From positions 1 to 64,000 of the forward strand of contig CAVUOZ010000013.1 of assembly GCA_963743325.1 (NCBI GenBank): a DNA stretch of 64,000 nt, written 5' to 3'. Shown one piece after another: positions 8,690-18,915 of the stretch (positions are counted from its first letter, which is position 1; the number at the start of each line of letters is the position of its first letter). The stretch comes from DATFVA01 sp963743325 (GTDB lineage: Bacteria > Bacteroidota > Ignavibacteria > Ignavibacteriales > Ignavibacteriaceae). Position numbers and translations under genes: made by a program. The notes below the pieces were generated by a model, which saw nothing but the letters and a program-made list of their open reading frames with translations, was not told the origin of the DNA and ran no database searches.

Positions 8690-10786
8690 TTATTCGCTTA
8701 TGATAAAATCTAATTCGGATTTCTCCAGGTCTGCACGAACCAGTTTGACCTGAACTTTATCGCCGAGACGGAACTGTTTTTTTGTTCTTCTGCCAATTAA
8801 TGAATATTTTTTTTCATCGTAAACGTAAAAATCTCCCTCCAAATCTCTTACCCGGATAAGACCTTCTGCAAGAATGTCTGTGATCTTCACAAATATTCCA
8901 AAATGAGTTATTCCTGAAATAATTGAGTGAAATTCTTCACCAATGTGTTCTTTCAGATATTCAATCTGCTTTAATTTAACGGATAGTCTTTCTGCATCTA
9001 CAGCATTTCTTTCAGTAACAGAAATATGATCACTTATATCTTCGAGAGTATTATAAGTATATTTTTCCTTCCCCTTCTTTTCAAGATATCCGAATAACAT
9101 TCTGTGAACTATCAAATCAGCGTATCTTCTTATTGGTGATGTAAAATGTGTATAGTATTTGAAGCCAAGTCCATAGTGACCTATATTGTTAGCAGAATAT
9201 ACCGCTTTGGCCATGGATCTGATGGCGAGCTCATTGATTATTCCTTCTTCCTCGGTTCCTTTAACCATTTGCATTAACACCTGGAACTCCTGCGATTTGG
9301 AAGCAGCATCAGGATTAAAAGAATAACCCAGGGATTTTACAAAACGAGAAAATTCCCTCAATTTTTCATTATCAGGCAGATCATGAACCCTGTATACAAA
9401 AGGTTGAATTTCTCCTTTTTGGGGTGAAGCAATTCGTGCTGCAACTATCTGATTAGCAAGCAGCATAAATTCTTCGACAAGCATGTTGCTGGGTTTAATT
9501 TCTTTCCTTTGAATACTGACGGGATTACCATTTTCATCTAATTCAAAACGAATTTCCGGTGTAAAGAAATCAATACTGCCTGTTTTCATCCGTTTCTTTC
9601 TTAAAGTCTGGGCAAGGCTGTTTAGCAAATATATTTCATCATTAAAGTCCCCCTCACCTTTATCAATAATTTCCTGGACTTCTTCATAGGTAAATCGTCG
9701 TTTACTGCTGATTACACTTTTTTTAATTTTATAATCGATCAGCTTTCCGCGTTTTGTCAATTCTGCAATAACTGAATATGTCAGCCGGTCTTCGTCTGGA
9801 ACGAGTGAACACACATTATTAGATAATCTCTCAGGCAGCATCGGGATTACCTTGCCCACTAGATAGACGCTGTTTCCTCGTTTAAGTGCTTCTTTATCAA
9901 GTCCGGAACCAGTCTGAACATAGTTACTCACATCTGCAATATGAATTCCCACTTCGAAGTTTCCGTTCTCAAGTTTTTCGATTGAAAGAGCATCATCAAA
10001 ATCTTTTGCATCAACAGGATCGATTGTGAAAACAACTTTATTTCTGTAATCCAATCTTTTACTTAAATCAGCCTGAGAAATCTGAACCGGAATTAATTCC
10101 GCTTCAGTTATGATTTCCTCGGAAAATCTGTAAGGAAGGTTGAATTCTTTAGCTATTGATGCAATGTCCGTATCGAATGAGCCTGTCTTACCAAGTCTTT
10201 GTACCACTTCTCCTTCAGGGTTAAGCATGGAGGTATCCCAGACAATATTTCCAACTGTAACTTTATCCCCGGTTTTGGCATTATTTAATTTATCAGGATT
10301 GATATATATATCCCTGTGAATTTTGGGATCATCGGGTTTTATAAACCAGAATGAATGAGATTTTTTAAGTGTCCCGACGATTTCTTCTCTTTTCCTGTTA
10401 ACAACCTTTATGACCTGGCCTTCAATATTTTTTCTTTTTTTGTGAGCAAACAAAGCCGCCTCAACTGTATCACCGTGAAATGCAGTCCCGAGGTTTCTTG
10501 CAGCTATAAAAATATCGCCAAGGCTTGAGTTTTTTAATATGACGAATCCATAACCGGCCTGATTTACTTCAAGTGTACCGGTCACAGTGTTTGATGAAGG
10601 CGATTGATTCAAATAGTACTTCTTGCCGGATCTGGTGAGAAAATTTTCTTCATAAAGCTTATAAACCGCTGCTTTAAGTGAACTGTATTCAAAATCCTCT
10701 GACACATTTAGCTGATTTGCAATATCTTTATTCTTAAACCCCACACCGGGGTTTCTTTTGAAAAATGAAATAATTTTTTTCTTCAT
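8690..10786 (-). CDS. rnr: Ribonuclease R
   Basis: A 3'-5' exoribonuclease of the RNB family that degrades structured RNA. Order seen: N-terminal winged helix (residues ~1-60), cold-shock domains (~65-200), RNB catalytic domain from ~240 with the metal-binding cluster TIDPVDAKDFDDALS (Asp256, 259, 262, 264, 265), HIADVSNYV, the later FTSPIRRYADLIVHR, and an S1 domain near the C-terminus (SIISGITHFGIFVKI). The 698-aa length is normal. The start codon overlaps the tamB stop by one base (TAATG), so translation is probably coupled to tamB. Confidence 0.95.
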   Translation of the reverse strand: MKKKIISFFKRNPGVGFKNKDIANQLNVSEDFEYSSLKAAVYKLYEENFLTRSGKKYYLNQSPSSNTVTGTLEVNQAGYGFVILKNSSLGDIFIAARNLGTAFHGDTVEAALFAHKKRKNIEGQVIKVVNRKREEIVGTLKKSHSFWFIKPDDPKIHRDIYINPDKLNNAKTGDKVTVGNIVWDTSMLNPEGEVVQRLGKTGSFDTDIASIAKEFNLPYRFSEEIITEAELIPVQISQADLSKRLDYRNKVVFTIDPVDAKDFDDALSIEKLENGNFEVGIHIADVSNYVQTGSGLDKEALKRGNSVYLVGKVIPMLPERLSNNVCSLVPDEDRLTYSVIAELTKRGKLIDYKIKKSVISSKRRFTYEEVQEIIDKGEGDFNDEIYLLNSLAQTLRKKRMKTGSIDFFTPEIRFELDENGNPVSIQRKEIKPSNMLVEEFMLLANQIVAARIASPQKGEIQPFVYRVHDLPDNEKLREFSRFVKSLGYSFNPDAASKSQEFQVLMQMVKGTEEEGIINELAIRSMAKAVYSANNIGHYGLGFKYYTHFTSPIRRYADLIVHRMLFGYLEKKGKEKYTYNTLEDISDHISVTERNAVDAERLSVKLKQIEYLKEHIGEEFHSIISGITHFGIFVKITDILAEGLIRVRDLEGDFYVYDEKKYSLIGRRTKKQFRLGDKVQVKLVRADLEKSELDFIISE

Positions 10787-13700
10787 TAAAACTCAAATTT
10801 ATATTTAAGACCAAGTTCATTTATCATTTCAGTTATGTTACTTGTAGTCTCTGTTACAGATTGTTTACGTTCCAGCCTTATTAAAAGCTGATTAGTCAGA
10901 GGGTATTCAAGCTTTATATTAGCCTGCGAAATGTCCTGAAAAACATTTGTGGAACCACCAATTGAATATCGGACATCACCTGCTTTTCCTACCAGATTAA
11001 ATTTCGTTTCTGCACCTACCTGCCTGAGTTCAACTCTTCGCACAATATCTCCGAATTGCTTATTTAAAAATCCGCCAACCATCGATCCTGCAAGAGACGC
11101 AGCAGTTGATGCCGCAGCATTTCTATCCTGCTGTGATGCACCTTCAGTGAATTTTCCAGTCAGGATAAATAAAACAGCATCAGAGGCACTTTTTGTTGGA
11201 TCAGGACTATTGTTCTCAATATTATTAGCTCCCGTATACACAGCGATATTATTCTGATCCTGCACAAGATTTTTACCGAGATCCTTCAAAAAACCTTTGA
11301 TTCTTATTTTAACAGCAACTTTAACTTCATTTTTTGATACTGAATCACCTGCAGGAAAATAATAGTCGATATAAGTTGCAGTTATATTCAGGTACGGATT
11401 ATCAAGCTGATTTTCAAACCTTATTGTACCATCTGCATCAAAAGTTTTTAGGAATTCAAGTGTTGACCCGCTTAAAAGATTCAGTTCACCGCTTGCATCC
11501 GATCTACCTTTTATTCTTTCATAATGAAAATCTCCCCCTAATATAGCTGTCAGATTCTGATTCAGTTCTTTTGATAATACAAAAGTGATTTTAGCTTCTT
11601 TTTCAACATGAACATCTATTTTATAGTCAAATGATGAACCGGAACCTGACTTATTCTGCTGAGATTGATTATGCGTGTGTGAAAGGTCTACCAGTCTCTG
11701 AAAATCGGCTTCTCCGCCCCTGGCTGTACTGGTATCTACAGAATAAACATATTTAAAATCACTTGATGTATTCTGATAGGCACTTGCTGTCGGAGGGAAA
11801 GTAAGGTCAGCTTCTTTAACGACCACGGGAACTGATATATATGTACCACTGCTGTCCAATTTGAATTCAATATTTCCCTGTGTAGAAATGACAAGATTAC
11901 CATAAACAGACGGACTCGCTGTTTTGCTCTCTTCGCTTAAAACTTTCAATTGTCCGCTAATATTAAAGTTAGAAGAAACAATCTGCAGATTTTTTAATTC
12001 AGCCTGCCCGTTTCCCGTCATCTGTCCGCCGTTTTTAGTGCCGGGAGCATTCTTAATTAATAAGCTGTCTATTTTCAGATGGTCAGGAGTTATTGAGACT
12101 TTTAAACCAGCATTATATTCAAGATTATTTTTTCTCATAATAAAATCTGCATGATCAAGTACTATTTTTCCCTCCGGCAGAAAATTATTAAACGTTCCTC
12201 CTATATGCACTTTTGCCGTTAATACTCCATTTAACCTGTCAACCTCCGGCAGAAGGTTCCCGAAAGCGCCAAGTCTGAAACTATCGGCAGCAACATCAAT
12301 ATCTACGGGGGAGTCTTCAATTATCCTTTTTTGTACTCCTGAGAATGCAAGATTTATTGGAACTTTTCCCGTTATTTTTAATTTGGGATTCTTGATATTG
12401 CGCACGCTATCAACAAACTTTATATCAGCATTAAGCTCTTCGTTCTCGTAATTCATTTTAGCAATAAGTGAACCAAAATTTTTGTTTTTGTAAGTTACAC
12501 TATCGGCGTCAAGTTCAATATTCATTACCGGGGATTCATAATTTCCTTTTATATCAGCAGATAAATTCAGATAACTTTGTATAGAGTTTTCCGGCCTCAT
12601 TCCCAATAAAGATTCACTAATATCTTTGCCTGTGATTCCATTTATAGATACAGATAGATCCTGAGTTCCCTGTTTCTGCAATACACCACTGATAGAAATG
12701 CTTCCGTTCTTATGGAATAATTCAAAATTTTTAAAATTAATTTTATTTTGCGAATACCCCATGTTTATAGGCGCCCGGTTTTTAAGATCGAATGTATTGT
12801 AGGCGGCAGAAAGGGTATCAAATGTTATATCCACTCCGCCTTCCACAAATTGCATTCTTGAATAAATATTAGCCGTCAGATAATTCTCAAGATTTGCTGA
12901 GAACTTAAAGGCAGCAGAATCACCCGCTATATTCAATCCAAGATGCAGGTTTTTAATATCATTACCAGTAAAAATTCTTTCAATATTTAAATCAGCATCA
13001 GCATTTAACTTTGAGAAAGAAATGTTTTCCAGGTCGTTATACATTGCAAGATTCAGGCTTAGCTTAGATAAAAAGAATACATCATTCTTCCCCCAGTATT
13101 TCAAATAATCAAGATTCGTATCGAATGTAAAATTCAATGAGTCGGTAGTTTCCTCAAGTATTCCCTGAACGTCGCCGTCAAGTTCGAGATGTTTACCTCC
13201 GAGGAAAATTGAAAGCAATTGAAAATCTTTAAATTCGATTACATAATTGATGCGTGTTTTCTGACCAGTATTTTCAGTTACAGGAGTGTATTGTACTTCT
13301 TTCCCAATTGAATCCCCCTCTGGTGATGAAGGCAGAAGATCATCAAGTTTTTCTTTTACAGCATTTGTAACAATTTTCATTTCATTAGTGATTAACCCGG
13401 CTGCATCTATTATAGTAAAATCCCCTGTTAGAGTAATATCGGCCAGGTCAGAAATGATATTTACAACTCTTTCACCGCCATCATTCTTTCTAATATCAAC
13501 AATGGCACGTGTGCTGTCGATATTAATACCTTTAATAGAGGAATTATACAGGATTGTGCTGAGAAAGAGATCCATACTGTCGGGATCAAAACCTTGACCG
13601 CTTGCATCAATACTGAAGTTAAGATTTGTTCTGGCCGATGAATCTTTTAATACACTGGATAAATCAAGATTCTTAATATCACCCGCCAATTCATATGCTG

Positions 13701-15276
13701 GAAGTTTCTTGTTTGTAAAATCAAATGAACCATTGAGCGAAGCAAACAGCGTATCGGACACAGCAGTCAGCTTGTATTTTATAATTTTACTTTGAGCGTC
13801 TGCTATCAATTTCAGGGTATCCATCCGGGTGCCGTTCACTACTGAGCCACCGGCAAAAAACTGTACAGAAGCATTTAAGCTATCGGGTTTGACGCCTTCC
13901 CCTTTTACCGAACCTTTTGAAGTAAGATCTGATGTTACTCCTGCAATTGGTGCAAGATCAAAATTTGTGGTGCTTAGATTTAAATCATAAGTTATAGGCT
14001 CATTTTCAAGATTCAATTTACCATCTACGGCAAAAGAACCTTTATCAGTGGTCACCTCTACCCGGGTAAAAAAGTCAAGGGGCTTTCCTTTATAAAACAG
14101 TGTATCAAACTTCAGAATTCCATAGTCTTTATATACGGGGATCTTTAGCGAGCGGAGCAAATCATTAATATCCTGCTGACTGAGATATGTATCGGAGAAA
14201 TCAGTCGTAATCTGCATATCCTGACCCGCATCCAAATTTTCAATCTTACCCGTGGCCTGAAAATGAGTATTCTGATAGCTGACTTCCAGTAATCCAAGAT
14301 TTAATAATTTAAATGAACCTGATGTTTTAATATTCGCTGAAATTGTACCCTGCAGAATATCTGCAGAGGGTGCAAAGACAGATAAATCAGAAAAGGAAAA
14401 TTTATCCGCTGAAAGATTAATTCTCAAATCAGCTTTTGAAAAATCGTTGTTTTTGGTACTGTCAAAGACAGAAAAATTATTTACGGAGGCATTTATCGTA
14501 AAGTCAGATAAATTCGTTTTAATATTAAATTCCCTGGTGCTTAGTGAATCACTATTTACGTAGAATTCACCTGAAAGGTTTTTAAGGGAGAACTGATTAA
14601 TGTTAGGGTCAAATGAAAATGAGTGTATAACCGCTTCAAAATCATTTTTGTCAATATCCGCATAAGCACTAAGCGAAAGATTTAATTTTTTTATGACCAG
14701 GTTATGAAGGTTTAAACTTTCATATGAAGTTTCTGTATTTATAATATAATCCCGTAATGACAATCCGGAATTCTTTATTTTCAACTCTGCGACAATAATT
14801 TTAAAGGGGAAAGAAGAAGGGGTTGTATCCGGTTGTGTTGGAGGTATAAGCTTAGAAATATTAAGAGTACCGCTGCTATCCTTGATGAGGTTTATCTGTG
14901 TATCATCAATTTCTAATTTTCTTACGTATATTTTCTTAAATAATAACTGTAAGGGACTAGTTCTCAATTCAATCCTGGAAGCGTTAAGTAGTGTGTCATT
15001 CCCCATTGTTACATATGTGTCGTGAAGAATGAGAGAAGTAAAAATTGTTCCGTCAATTTTACCTATATATACCTTTCCGTTAAGTGCATTATTTGCTGCA
15101 CTCATCGCAGTCTCCCGCAGCCAGTTCCGGAAATAAGAAGTCTGACTAACAGCAAAAGCAACTACAAGCAGCAGAAAAATTCCAAGACCGGTATAGAGAA
15201 AAATATTAACTATTCTCTGCAGCAGCGTTCTTTTTTTCTTTTCTTTCTTTTTATCTATTTTCTGTTCTTCTGTCAC
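10786..15276 (-). CDS. tamB: TamB-like translocation/assembly and lipid-transport protein
   Basis: TamB/AsmA-like proteins span the periplasm as a beta-taco and move phospholipid to the outer membrane or help assemble outer-membrane proteins. This 1496-residue protein has a Lys-rich cytoplasmic start, one membrane helix (~residues 24-46, NIFLYTGLGIFLLLVVAFAV), then a very long repetitive beta-rich body. Its last ~250 residues have the TamB/DUF490 signature (DGTIRFENQLDNPYLNITATY, FILTGKF, GDIVRRVELRQVG, IKLEYPLTNQLLIRLERKQ) and end in Phe. The start is a GTG with no clear ribosome site, so the exact start is uncertain. It sits in the envelope cluster downstream of rfaE2. Confidence 0.9.
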   Translation of the reverse strand: MTEEQKIDKKKEKKKRTLLQRIVNIFLYTGLGIFLLLVVAFAVSQTSYFRNWLRETAMSAANNALNGKVYIGKIDGTIFTSLILHDTYVTMGNDTLLNASRIELRTSPLQLLFKKIYVRKLEIDDTQINLIKDSSGTLNISKLIPPTQPDTTPSSFPFKIIVAELKIKNSGLSLRDYIINTETSYESLNLHNLVIKKLNLSLSAYADIDKNDFEAVIHSFSFDPNINQFSLKNLSGEFYVNSDSLSTREFNIKTNLSDFTINASVNNFSVFDSTKNNDFSKADLRINLSADKFSFSDLSVFAPSADILQGTISANIKTSGSFKLLNLGLLEVSYQNTHFQATGKIENLDAGQDMQITTDFSDTYLSQQDINDLLRSLKIPVYKDYGILKFDTLFYKGKPLDFFTRVEVTTDKGSFAVDGKLNLENEPITYDLNLSTTNFDLAPIAGVTSDLTSKGSVKGEGVKPDSLNASVQFFAGGSVVNGTRMDTLKLIADAQSKIIKYKLTAVSDTLFASLNGSFDFTNKKLPAYELAGDIKNLDLSSVLKDSSARTNLNFSIDASGQGFDPDSMDLFLSTILYNSSIKGINIDSTRAIVDIRKNDGGERVVNIISDLADITLTGDFTIIDAAGLITNEMKIVTNAVKEKLDDLLPSSPEGDSIGKEVQYTPVTENTGQKTRINYVIEFKDFQLLSIFLGGKHLELDGDVQGILEETTDSLNFTFDTNLDYLKYWGKNDVFFLSKLSLNLAMYNDLENISFSKLNADADLNIERIFTGNDIKNLHLGLNIAGDSAAFKFSANLENYLTANIYSRMQFVEGGVDITFDTLSAAYNTFDLKNRAPINMGYSQNKINFKNFELFHKNGSISISGVLQKQGTQDLSVSINGITGKDISESLLGMRPENSIQSYLNLSADIKGNYESPVMNIELDADSVTYKNKNFGSLIAKMNYENEELNADIKFVDSVRNIKNPKLKITGKVPINLAFSGVQKRIIEDSPVDIDVAADSFRLGAFGNLLPEVDRLNGVLTAKVHIGGTFNNFLPEGKIVLDHADFIMRKNNLEYNAGLKVSITPDHLKIDSLLIKNAPGTKNGGQMTGNGQAELKNLQIVSSNFNISGQLKVLSEESKTASPSVYGNLVISTQGNIEFKLDSSGTYISVPVVVKEADLTFPPTASAYQNTSSDFKYVYSVDTSTARGGEADFQRLVDLSHTHNQSQQNKSGSGSSFDYKIDVHVEKEAKITFVLSKELNQNLTAILGGDFHYERIKGRSDASGELNLLSGSTLEFLKTFDADGTIRFENQLDNPYLNITATYIDYYFPAGDSVSKNEVKVAVKIRIKGFLKDLGKNLVQDQNNIAVYTGANNIENNSPDPTKSASDAVLFILTGKFTEGASQQDRNAAASTAASLAGSMVGGFLNKQFGDIVRRVELRQVGAETKFNLVGKAGDVRYSIGGSTNVFQDISQANIKLEYPLTNQLLIRLERKQSVTETTSNITEMINELGLKYKFEF

Positions 15277-15359
15277 ATTAATCGGATTAATTTATAAAAC
15301 TGGCATATTTTATCATTAAATAAAGAAAATCCATGTAACATCAAATGATGAAATACAGT

Positions 15360-15839
15360 TTATTTATTGTACTTCTCCAGTATAGTCTGAATGATATTCG
15401 AAGTGGATTGGAGGTTGACAAATTCTATGGTTTTTATCTCTCCCCCGTTCCTTAATACAATATCTTTCCCTGCAATATTTTCAGGTGACCAGTCGGCACC
15501 TTTCACTAATACATCCGGGATAATTTTCTCAATTAGAACTGCAGGCGTATCCTCTTCAAATATCACTACATAATCCACGGGCTTTAAGTTTGAAAGAACA
15601 AAAGCTCTTTGTGATTCCGGAACCACGGGTCTGAATTCACCTTTAATTCTTTTGACGGAGGCATCGCTGTTTAGTCCTACTATTAACACATCCCCCATTG
15701 CTCTGGACTTTATAAGGTAATCAACATGCCCCGCGTGAATTATATCAAAGACGCCGTTTGTAAAAACAACTCTCTTGTTTTCTTTTCTGAATGATTCTCT
15801 AAGAGCAATTATTTCACTATGGGATTTAATATTGCTCAT
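15360..15839 (-). CDS. rfaE2: D-glycero-beta-D-manno-heptose 1-phosphate adenylyltransferase
   Basis: Transfers AMP to heptose-1-phosphate to make ADP-heptose for lipopolysaccharide core. The 159-residue protein carries the nucleotidyltransferase motif VFTNGVFDIIHAGHVDYL (HxGH is the catalytic pair), GLNSDASVKRIKG, FRPVVPESQRAFVLSNL and VDYVVIFEEDTP. In many bacteria this activity is fused to the kinase as HldE; here the two are separate genes overlapping by 4 nt, so they are surely co-translated. Confidence 0.93.
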   Translation of the reverse strand: MSNIKSHSEIIALRESFRKENKRVVFTNGVFDIIHAGHVDYLIKSRAMGDVLIVGLNSDASVKRIKGEFRPVVPESQRAFVLSNLKPVDYVVIFEEDTPAVLIEKIIPDVLVKGADWSPENIAGKDIVLRNGGEIKTIEFVNLQSTSNIIQTILEKYNK

Positions 15840-16831
15840 GAGTTTTCTGCCTTTACCTTATTAAACAGTTTATCGAGTTCAATGGGAACTATACCTATTT
15901 CTTCGCAAACAATCCCACCGGCATAATTAGCAAGATAAGAAGCTTCGATTATATCAGCGCCGGCAGCCAGTGCCATGGTAAGTGTTGAAATTACGGTATC
16001 TCCGGCTCCCGATACATCTGCTACTTTTCTGGCTTTGGTCGGCATTCTTCTTTCAGGTTTACCCTTTTCAAAAACTGCAATGCCTTCTTCGCCCAGCGTT
16101 AAAAGAACATATCTTGAATTTACTTTATCCAGTATTTTGCTTCCGGCAGCTGATATATCTTCATCAGTTCTGATCTTCATTCCAAGCACATCTTCAGCTT
16201 CTTTCCTATTAGGTTTAAATACGGTAACATCTCTGAAGGAATAGAAATTATTGAATTTCGGATCAACGGTTATTATTATTCCTTTTGACTGTGCAAGCTG
16301 AATTATTTTTTCAATCAAAGAAGCCGACAAAACGCCTTTATTATAATCTTCAAGTATAATTGCGTTGTAAGTATCACTATGCTCTTCAACATATTGGAAT
16401 ATCCTGCCCTGTAATTTTTTACTGAGATATTTTTTACTTTCTTTATCGATTCTTACTACATGCTGATTATGTGCAATAACTCTCGTTTTAGAAGTGGTTG
16501 GGCGCGATTCATCAACAAAAATACCATCTGATTTAATTTTCAGTTCATTTACTAGGGACGTAAATATAGTGCCGTCATTATCATAACCAATAACTCCAAC
16601 CGGAAGAGGATTTCCACCGAGCCTTAATATATTCAAAGCCACATTTGCAGCTCCTCCAAAACGGAAAAATTCATTGCCAACTTCAACAACCGGTACCGGA
16701 GCCTCGGGTGATATTCTTTTAACCTCTCCCTGGAAATAGCCGTCAAGCATCATATCACCGATTACAGCAACATTTAATCCTTTAAATTTATTCTTAAGTT
16801 CATTCATTCTTCGGACAGGAATGGAAATCAT
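15836..16831 (-). CDS. rfaE1: D-glycero-beta-D-manno-heptose-7-phosphate kinase (PfkB family)
   Basis: Phosphorylates heptose-7-phosphate at position 1 in ADP-heptose synthesis. Motifs: NVAVIGDMMLDGYFQGEVKRISPEAPVP near the start, FRFGGAANVALNILRLGG, IILEDYNKGVLS, KPNRKEAEDVLG and the PfkB signature ADVSGAGDTVISTL. I keep the ATG at 16831 because AAGGAAG sits just upstream; an alternative ATG at 16807 has a weaker site. Its stop overlaps the rfaE2 start by 4 nt. Confidence 0.93.
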   Translation of the reverse strand: MISIPVRRMNELKNKFKGLNVAVIGDMMLDGYFQGEVKRISPEAPVPVVEVGNEFFRFGGAANVALNILRLGGNPLPVGVIGYDNDGTIFTSLVNELKIKSDGIFVDESRPTTSKTRVIAHNQHVVRIDKESKKYLSKKLQGRIFQYVEEHSDTYNAIILEDYNKGVLSASLIEKIIQLAQSKGIIITVDPKFNNFYSFRDVTVFKPNRKEAEDVLGMKIRTDEDISAAGSKILDKVNSRYVLLTLGEEGIAVFEKGKPERRMPTKARKVADVSGAGDTVISTLTMALAAGADIIEASYLANYAGGIVCEEIGIVPIELDKLFNKVKAENS

Positions 16832-16921
16832 AATCTTCCTTAAATTGAATTATTACGGTAAAAATACGTATAAATTGATTATTCAGAAAGAATTGGCAGG
16901 ACAATAAAGTAGTATTTGGCC

Positions 16922-18049
16922 CTATTTCTTTCTGCGGCCGGCTGGTTTTTCTTCTTTTAATGGTTTTTTCCTGCCGCTCCAATGAGCAAGAGGATTGTCA
17001 ATCCTGGCTCTGATAAGCCCCTCATCTGTACCAATCCATAAGTCGACCCCATCAAATAACATAGATAAAATTGTTGAAGTTTTAATATTTGCCTTCTCCA
17101 GATCAAGGTTTTTAACATCTCCTGTTATACGGTTTATCAAAGCAACTCCACTACCATATTCCGCGCGATCATCCTTGGAGAAATGGTAAACGGAAGCCCA
17201 TACTGTATTCGCAGTTCTTTCAAGGCAATAAATTCCATTTGCAGGCAGACCATCTTTTTTAGAAATTCTTAACCATCTGCGGTTTCTGTCAAAAATATAA
17301 ATTCCGCCAAGGTTGAATTCAGGCTGTTCTTTTGTAATAAACTCATCAGTTCCAAACCATACATATTTATTATCAAACATGAAATCGCTTATTGAGACGA
17401 AGGTACCGTCTTCAAGGAATCTGCCGTTTTTATTGTTGTAAAAATCCCAGGAGGAATTTCCTTCTATAAATCTGTTCTTATAATATTTATGCACTCCTCC
17501 TTCGGTTCCAAACCAGACAAGACTGTCACCATCAAGTGCAATTGCAGTAAAGTTATTGGTTTTGGAATCCCCTTTTATTGTTTTATCATAATCTGTAAAT
17601 TTTTGTCTTCTTACATCAAGACGTGTAAGATTTTTAAACCTTCCGATCCACAAAACATTTTCTCCGGGGTCATAACACAGTGCTCTTATCCAGTTCCCCA
17701 TTTCTCCGCCCAGCGCAAATTTTTTATTACTCCAGACGTTCTTTTTCTTATTGTATATATACAAACCCTCCGCAGCACCTGCCCATACATAGTCTTTACT
17801 AACGGCAAGATTAAAGAAAAGGTCGTTATTGAGATTTCCCTCCTTCGTTGAGAAATGCTCCCAGTTGTCATCCTTTTTTGAATACCTGTAAATACCCTGT
17901 CCGTATGTGGCAACCCAGATAAATCCGGCTTCATTCTTAACAGCAGTTACATTTGAACCTTGAAGGTAGCCTTTAATTTCATCCTGTGCGAATACAGACG
18001 GCGCCAATAAATACAGGAACAATGTGAATAGAAAAAATCGCAAAATCAT
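16922..18049 (-). CDS. Exported two-component-regulator-type beta-propeller protein
   Basis: About 375 residues: a signal peptide (MILRFFLFTLFLYLLAPSVFAQ), then repeated blades of the Reg_prop type (FIWVATYGQGIYRYSKK, YVWAGAAEGLYIYNKK, LVWFGTEGGVHKYYKN, DLWIGTDEGLIRA) and a very basic tail (SGRKKPLKEEKPAGRRKK). This propeller normally forms the periplasmic sensor of HTCS kinases; here it is free-standing with no kinase part. The ATG at 18049 is chosen over a TTG at 18067 because it starts directly with the signal peptide. It sits between panB and rfaE1 in the envelope block. Function unknown. Confidence 0.7.
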   Translation of the reverse strand: MILRFFLFTLFLYLLAPSVFAQDEIKGYLQGSNVTAVKNEAGFIWVATYGQGIYRYSKKDDNWEHFSTKEGNLNNDLFFNLAVSKDYVWAGAAEGLYIYNKKKNVWSNKKFALGGEMGNWIRALCYDPGENVLWIGRFKNLTRLDVRRQKFTDYDKTIKGDSKTNNFTAIALDGDSLVWFGTEGGVHKYYKNRFIEGNSSWDFYNNKNGRFLEDGTFVSISDFMFDNKYVWFGTDEFITKEQPEFNLGGIYIFDRNRRWLRISKKDGLPANGIYCLERTANTVWASVYHFSKDDRAEYGSGVALINRITGDVKNLDLEKANIKTSTILSMLFDGVDLWIGTDEGLIRARIDNPLAHWSGRKKPLKEEKPAGRRKK

Positions 18050-18097
18050 ATTTTGAATTTTAATCAAATCTCAGTGAGCAAGTAAGTCATTAATTAA

Positions 18098-18913
18098 TTA
18101 ATAACTTTCCTCTTCGGAGGGGAAATTTTTTTCTTTAATATCTTTAATATACTTTTTTACCGCAGCAGAAAGATTATTCGCCAGCTCTGCATATCGCCTT
18201 ACAAATCTTGGGTGAAAATCTAAATTTAAACCCAGCATATCAGGAGTGACAAGAATCTGACCGTCGCAATGAGGTCCGGCACCAATTCCAATTGTAGGAA
18301 TACTAACTGATTCCGTAATCCTTTTAGCCAGCAGGGCGGGAATTTTTTCGAGCACCAGAGCAAAAGCACCGGATTCCTCAACTATTTTTGCATCCTCCAG
18401 TAATTCTGCCGCTTCAGCTTCATCTCGGCCGCGTTCCCTGTAACTGCCGAACTGATGAATACTTTGAGGTGTCAGCCCTATATGGCCCATAACCGGGATA
18501 CCATCACGGGTAATTTTGTTTATGGCTTTAGCAACTCTTTTACCCCCTTCCAGTTTTACTCCGCCGGCGGATGTTTCTTTCATAATTCTTCCTGCGTTCC
18601 TGAAAGCTTCATCCTTGCTCAACTGGTAAGACATAAACGGCATATCCACTACAAGCATCGCCCTGTTAATGCCTTTTGAAACCGCTTTAGTATGATAAAT
18701 CATTTCATCCATCGTTACCGGGAGGGTAGTATCATTTCCCTGGAATACATTACCGAGTGAATCACCGACAAGAATGACATCAATCCCTGCTTCATCCAGG
18801 AGCTTTGCAGTGATGAAATCGTATGCAGTCAATGCCGTAATTTTCACTCCTTTTTGTTTGAGAAGTGAAAGTGATTTTGTGGTGATTCTCTTAATTGTTT
18901 GTTCTGTACTCAT
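18098..18913 (-). CDS. panB: 3-methyl-2-oxobutanoate hydroxymethyltransferase
   Basis: First step of pantothenate synthesis: transfers a hydroxymethyl group from methylene-tetrahydrofolate to alpha-ketoisovalerate. Motifs: KITALTAYDFITAKLLDEAG, ILVGDSLGNVFQG (metal-binding Asp), LPVTMDEMIYHTKAV, GGVKLEGG, PVMGHIGLTPQSIHQFG, GAFALVLEKIP, TIGIGAGPHCDGQILVTPDMLG. The 271-residue length is normal. It starts 2 nt after the lipM-like gene, so it is co-transcribed. ilvE further upstream works on the same branched-chain keto acids. Confidence 0.95.
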   Translation of the reverse strand: MSTEQTIKRITTKSLSLLKQKGVKITALTAYDFITAKLLDEAGIDVILVGDSLGNVFQGNDTTLPVTMDEMIYHTKAVSKGINRAMLVVDMPFMSYQLSKDEAFRNAGRIMKETSAGGVKLEGGKRVAKAINKITRDGIPVMGHIGLTPQSIHQFGSYRERGRDEAEAAELLEDAKIVEESGAFALVLEKIPALLAKRITESVSIPTIGIGAGPHCDGQILVTPDMLGLNLDFHPRFVRRYAELANNLSAAVKKYIKDIKEKNFPSEEESY

Positions 18914-18915
18914 TT

